NCBI GenBank assembly: GCA_973895155.1 | Contig: OZ316892.1 | Span: forward strand, 17,236,001-17,300,000 | Length of the DNA: 64,000 bases | Source: Marsupella aquatica | Lineage: Eukaryota; Marchantiophyta | Direction: 5' to 3' | Shown here: in pieces, positions 59,571-64,000 of the stretch | How positions within the stretch are numbered: position 1 is the first letter of the stretch | Layout: the number at the start of each line of letters is the position of its first letter | The notes under the pieces: generated by a model | What the model was told of the DNA's origin: nothing | Databases searched by the model: none | The model's input: only the letters and a program-made list of their open reading frames with translations | Position numbers and translations under genes: made by a program

Positions 59571-60836
59571 TTACCACTGCTTCAGCTCTTGTGGGAGCAG
59601 GCATTCATTTTTGAACATTACAGCGGTGGCCAATTTTTTACCCAACCATCCATGGTGAATGAGCCCTCTAGAGCCAAGTCCACCAAGTAACCACCACTTT
59701 GTCTTTGAAGGCTGAGAGGTATTTTTGGGTGCCCCCAGAGTTATTCTAACGTGCGAACTTTGCACAAGATCGTCAATGCACCCGACTAATGGTAGAGATC
59801 CTAGAGCTGAACGAGGTGGCATAGCTCTTAACCCTGCCTGCATACCTTCGATTTCCCATTTTGAAATGGATGGATAGAATGGTGTAGTTTCTGAAAAAAG
59901 TTTGTCCAGAGCTTGTGATCCCTCCTCTTTAGACACCAAGAAGGACGAATTGGTAGAACCCCAGTCCTTGGTGGCACCCAGAAGCACATTTCTCTCGCCT
60001 TGTGCAGCGAGCCATGTGCTTGACAGAATATTGGGTGCTCTGCTTTCATACATTTCAGTGAAGCCATCGGGCGCATGAAGCTTTGCAACAACACCTCGGC
60101 AAAGTGAAATGGGTAGCTTGTTGCACAACTCAGGCAGAAGACCTGCTTGGGCTCCAAGGCAAACTATAACAGCCTCATAATCACCACTAAGATCACGAAG
60201 AGAGTTGATCTTGTTTCTACGGAAAACTGCTTCTGTGCCAGGACTGCCAATCATTCCAGCCTGTCTCGCGAATTCTTCACATGCGACCCATAAAGCCTCA
60301 AGGTAGCGTTGCGGATGGATGTTGATTGCTTGCGGAATATGCAGCGCACGAGCATCTGCTGGCAGCACCAACCCTGGTAGTAGAATTCCAGCTTCTGAAC
60401 CACTCAATAACCTTATTTTACTACTGTCGTTTTGGTCCTTCACATTCTTCTGAAAGGTTATGGCGTGCTTTTCCTGTCTTGCCAGCCTTAGGATACCTCT
60501 TCGCCACGCTAAAGGTGCTGTTGAACTGTCAAATCTTGTTGCTTCAGCCACAGCTAATAACCTCAATGCTGCGGTCCAACCTTCGGCTCCCTTCCATAAG
60601 AGCTTACCTTTTGGATTATAGGGATGCAACAAGCCTCCGGATACACCTGACGCTCCTCCACCAACCCCAACTTCATCGAACAGGTCAACACACACAGGAG
60701 CCAACGAGTTCGTGTGCTGCAGCAGATGCCAAGCAACTGAGACACCACCAAACCCTGCCCCAAGCACAGCAAATCGTCGTGGTACTCCAGGCTGCACATT
60801 TGCCACAGCAGGCAGCGTAATTGATGCCATGGACAT
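59571..60836 (-). CDS. FAD-dependent oxidoreductase (DAO superfamily)
   Basis: Single exon, 421 residues, ATG at 60834-60836, TAA at 59571-59573. The N-terminus after about 20 residues is a Rossmann FAD-binding fold: RFAVLGAGFGGVSVAWHL with GAGFGG at 26-31 and acidic D54 or E55 as the ribose-binding residue. GGGASGVSGGLLHPYNP (59-75) and the C-terminal LLGGLGSRG motif are typical of DAO-family flavoproteins such as plant At5g48440-type proteins and the oxidase domain of bacterial MnmC. Substrate is unknown. The short N-terminal extension might be a targeting peptide, but it is not strongly plastid-like. Plus-strand frames inside (for example 60326-60820) are antisense shadows. Confidence 0.9.
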   Translation of the reverse strand: MSMASITLPAVANVQPGVPRRFAVLGAGFGGVSVAWHLLQHTNSLAPVCVDLFDEVGVGGGASGVSGGLLHPYNPKGKLLWKGAEGWTAALRLLAVAEATRFDSSTAPLAWRRGILRLARQEKHAITFQKNVKDQNDSSKIRLLSGSEAGILLPGLVLPADARALHIPQAINIHPQRYLEALWVACEEFARQAGMIGSPGTEAVFRRNKINSLRDLSGDYEAVIVCLGAQAGLLPELCNKLPISLCRGVVAKLHAPDGFTEMYESRAPNILSSTWLAAQGERNVLLGATKDWGSTNSSFLVSKEEGSQALDKLFSETTPFYPSISKWEIEGMQAGLRAMPPRSALGSLPLVGCIDDLVQSSHVRITLGAPKNTSQPSKTKWWLLGGLGSRGLIHHGWLGKKLATAVMFKNECLLPQELKQW

Positions 60837-60871
60837 CTGGGAGTGGGAGCAGGCTGCCAGTTCTCCTCGTA

Positions 60872-60890
60872 CCTAAACCCTAAACCCTAC
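60872..60890 (-). promoter_or_regulatory. telo-box (two and a half telomere-type repeats)
   Basis: CCTAAACCCTAAACCCTAC on the plus strand, 36-54 bases upstream of the oxidoreductase start codon. Telo-boxes are known promoter or 5' UTR elements in plant housekeeping genes, where TRB/telobox-binding factors act. Too short to be a telomere relic. Confidence 0.6.
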
Positions 60891-60899
60891 CCGTCTACG

Positions 60900-62744
60900 A
60901 GATGAACATTAAGGTTGAAGAGAAAACTGCTGCTGGAATCACAGGAAATTCAATTGACCGGAGACACTACCTGCTCAACAACAATTCAGAGGCGAAAAAA
61001 CTTCCACGGCTAGCTCCCCGGTTCCAATTTAATGAAGAAGGAAAATGCTCTAGTGCAATCTCCTTTTGATGAAACCCCTCCCCAAGTCTTGTGATGTCTC
61101 GGACAATATCTGATGACCAGCCCGGAGTAACACGTCATCCACCGATTGCACCAAACCCTTCCATGTCCGGACTCGCAGAAGCTGATTCAATATCCACATT
61201 GATTGGAACACCACAGGAATATCCCACAACTGCATGGGATTGAAGTCCTCCACACCACAGCTACAGGACAATATGTATCCTCAAGGAGATGCACGAAATG
61301 CCTCACACCGCTCAAAAGGACACACGAATGCTCTGCTATTGACCATTTCTAGAGCAGGTGCAGGTCTACAAAATGTGCAACATTGAAAGAAAGAGGAGCA
61401 CAAGAACATAATGCGGCTGGCAATGGCTCGCATGAATTTGTGCGACAGCACCCAAATGGCAAACAGAGTTGGACTACCATAGATTACAGTTTGTGAGCGT
61501 GTTGGATGTGACCCTAGAGAGCAATCCAGGGTGATCCTTAAGGATTCTAAAAATTCGCGAGGGTGGCGAAAGTTATCTTGTAACAAGAGAAGATAAAGAG
61601 TGGATGGACCTGGGTTTGATGTGAAACCCAGATGGATTTTTAAGATTCCAACAATGCAGATTGGATGGACCGACACGGAGAGTCTAATAATGCTCGGATA
61701 ACAGCTTTTTTACTTTGAACTGCAATGTGAAATGTGATCAAATGGGCTCTGGACTGTTTGAAGCCACTTTCAATCTGCTTACCCATTGATAAGTCATTTC
61801 TTATGCCCAAACTAAGTACTGAATTTCTTCAGAAAAGCGAAGCTACATTCCCAAAAGTGGTGACTTGTTGTTCATGTCTAAACTACTTAGGGGAGTCATT
61901 CACAAATGCAAATAGTCCTTCCCAAAAGTGGTAATTTGCATCATGCCAAAACTAGTCAGAGCATACTTCACAAAAGGAAATATCAATTGGTAACTTGTTT
62001 ATAAAATGTGAATATTTTTGTGTTCCTCAGACACGGACAAAATGATCTAACAAAACTCTCAAACTTTGTCAGATAATGGATTGGACATCAAAGAACATGT
62101 TGGCAAAATTTGAGCTTAAACAAAGATCCAAAAGTTGTCACAATAAATGCATTACTGTCCCCGAACACACAGCAGGGCACATATTTGAATAGTGGGCCAT
62201 GGGTAGTCAAATTTGAATAGTGCCCCCAGGGTGTTGTGTTTGAGTTTCAAATTTAGGCATTGTGATGAACACAACCCCTCAGTCCGTCCATGCTTTATAT
62301 TCTGTGTCAAGGAGCAGATGCTAGGAATATTCTTTGCATAAATTTACTAGATTTACTTTTGACGGATAGATCTCCCCATATTTTATCTCCCCATATTTAA
62401 GGAAAGCAGTCAGTTTAAGCCTAATGGATCCCATGGCTTGGTGGGAAACTCACATTGACCCAAACTTTGTGGCAACTGTGGCATAAGATTATGATGGAAG
62501 TGGGATTTGGCAAATTTTTGTCACTAAGAAAATGATGGAATAGTCATTTGAACCATCTCAAAATTTTCTAAGACAGTCAAAAATTGTAGTAAACAGCCAC
62601 TTGCACCAGACAGGGGAGAAGTGTCTATGTCTATTTGTCACTCTCAATCAGTGCCTTCCTCTACCATCCTAGACTCCTCCACAATTTAAGGAAAATAAGA
62701 AATCTGGTTAGTTCTGGTAATCTCTCGTGTCAGTGGCAGTTTGA
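60900..62744. other. intergenic, partly repeat
   Basis: No gene seen. Minus-strand frames 61050-61271 and 61281-61676 begin only at non-ATG codons and match nothing I know. 61850-61975 carries a diverged local duplication (CCCAAAAGTGGT.A.TTG). 62160-62262 is homologous to the 54636-54835 duplication. Confidence 0.4.
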
Positions 62745-63140
62745 GCAGTGGACCCATGCTCAGGAAGTTTTAGCAGTAGTGGACATATATTTGGCAATCA
62801 ATGCACACAACTAAGTTTAGGAATGAACCCATGCTTGATTGATCTTAGTAACATATCCATGCTTGATTTATCTTAGTAACATATCCATGCTTGACTGATT
62901 TTAGCAAAGGAGCATGTTTAGTTTCCCATGTTTGGGTAGTCTCATCAGCAGGTCCATCTAGGAGGCCCACATTGGTTCATTTGGGTAGAGACCAATGCTT
63001 GGCTACTTTTCAAACGGATCCATGCTTGGCTGCAGTGGATCCCATGTTGAAAGGCCCATGCTCAGCGGACTTTAGTATCGGTCTGTGCTTGGCTAAGTTT
63101 AGCATAGATGCATACTCAGCTAGTTTAGAATGAGTCCATG
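62745..63140. repeat. degenerate minisatellite, ~28-bp unit
   Basis: About ten to twelve variable units with consensus CCATGCTTG(A/G)(C/T)T.A.(T/C)TTAG(C/T)A......, clearest at 62828-62905 where three units follow one another at 29-30 bp spacing. Elsewhere units are diverged and of uneven length. A short open frame through it is incidental. Confidence 0.75.
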
Positions 63141-63277
63141 CCAGGATCCAAAATCACAGGGCTCCTGAGCAAGTTGAGTCATGATTGGATTGTTTCTGAA
63201 GCCATTGGCTCACTGAAAATGAAGTACAACTATTGTATCCATGCCACAGGCATAGGTTATGAGCTACTATCTTCCCC

Positions 63278-63392
63278 CGAACACAACGCCCGGGCATTGT
63301 GTTCGAATATGGTCAAAACAGGGACTTTAGGCAAAAAATACATTTTCACTCAAACACAACGCCATATTAACACAGCACCCGGGCGCTGTGTT
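63278..63392. repeat. pair of GC-cored palindromes
   Basis: 63278-63305 is a 28-bp palindrome with one mismatched pair, core CGCCCGGGCA, arms CGAACACAA. 63369-63392 is a 24-bp palindrome, core CCCGGG, arms AACACAGC, also with one mismatched pair. Both contain SmaI-type CCCGGG centres. Related arms occur at 54990-55070 and 62165-62250. Confidence 0.85.
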
Positions 63393-63419
63393 CGAAATTG
63401 ACTTTGTATTCAAAAATGT

Positions 63420-64000
63420 GCACATTCAAGTGACTATAGGAGAAAGGTAGTCGGGTTGCAACTACTATCCGTTACTTTAAAATCTTCCAACACATCCACT
63501 CTTTCAACTTACAAAATCCATCGTCCTTTGAGAAAAGTAAGCTAATTTCAAAATCCTTCATTCTTGGAGAAGTGTTCGTTGTTTCCAAAATGTTAAACAA
63601 CAATCCAGAAGTATCGATATATTCTTCTACTGTGTAAACTTTTGGCAGACTTTCACATCAACCTCTGACTGATGCCACGACGTCTCGTCAAAGAAACTCA
63701 TAGTGCCTACGTACATAATTAGGTCTGACTACTCACTTTCACTATTTTCAATTTTCCATTGCCTTCAAGATCAAGGCACTCGAATAGAAACAAAGTAGTC
63801 TCACGAACATTCCACACTGCATGAAGAAAGATTAAATAATTATAGAAAGGGGCAAATTGGCCACAGTAAACCGAACAACTGTGAAAAGTGGACAAATATG
63901 TTCTACTAAGTGATAATAGTACACTTGGTATGTATGGTTTGTCATGTTTTGTTTTCTATTGCAAATTTGATTTCTCCCCTTGTGTAATTTCAATGGTTCA
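63420..64000. other. intergenic, nothing recognised
   Basis: AT-rich DNA without notable open frames, repeats or RNA-like structures that I could see. Confidence 0.4.

Noticed and set aside
60326-60820. 164-codon plus-strand frame
   Set aside because: Lies entirely antisense to the FAD oxidoreductase coding sequence; Leu/His/Gln-rich composition is a codon shadow.
61281-61676. 131-codon minus-strand frame
   Set aside because: Starts only at GTG, no motif, no splice context.

Overview
This window is nuclear DNA of a land plant. Genes are intron-rich with GT-AG introns, the five recognisable proteins belong to plant or general eukaryotic families, and there is a plant-type Copia retrotransposon primed by initiator-Met tRNA. 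Low gene density, many decayed repeats and the protein sequences would fit a non-seed plant (bryophyte or lycophyte), but the sequence alone does not settle the lineage. Most genes were rebuilt exon by exon by checking splice sites and reading phase, because they are fragmented and do not appear as long ORFs.

Layout. 153-9992 (minus): at least 26 exons of a GRIP-domain golgin; the last exon(s) lie beyond base 1. 9993-16587: its 5' flank, then decayed repeat DNA with one diverged hAT-like MITE. 16588-23208: a complete but dead Copia element with about 97% identical LTRs and a CATTG target duplication, carrying a 328-bp hAT-like MITE inside gag. 24537-26298 (plus): a four-exon, 93-residue glycine-rich protein resembling TGD5 of the ER-to-plastid lipid transfer system. 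29214-32930 (minus): an eight-exon, 374-residue TBC Rab-GAP of the plant PAM1-like type. 33000-50870: gene-poor repeat DNA with LTR remnants, further MITEs, an 877-bp Mutator-like element with about 200-bp inverted repeats and a 9-bp target duplication, a smaller foldback element, and families of local duplications. 50872-52611 (plus): an intronless PP2C of the subtype that in flowering plants is fused to cyclic-nucleotide-binding and kinase domains; here it stands alone with its own tail. 52612-57100: tandem and dispersed repeats. 57160-58262 (plus): four-exon LSM5. 59571-60836 (minus): intronless FAD-dependent oxidoreductase with a telo-box just upstream. 60900-64000: repeats, including a degenerate minisatellite and GC-cored palindromes.

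The genes form no operon or cluster. They are housekeeping functions (Golgi tethering, Rab inactivation, plastid lipid import, protein dephosphorylation, RNA decay/splicing, plastid-type redox). The unusual material is in the mobile and repeat fraction: a nested MITE with exact target duplication, one MITE family in four age classes, and palindromic repeat modules shared between distant intergenic blocks. The PP2C without its kinase half is the most notable gene-level oddity. I did not find a convincing new multi-gene system.
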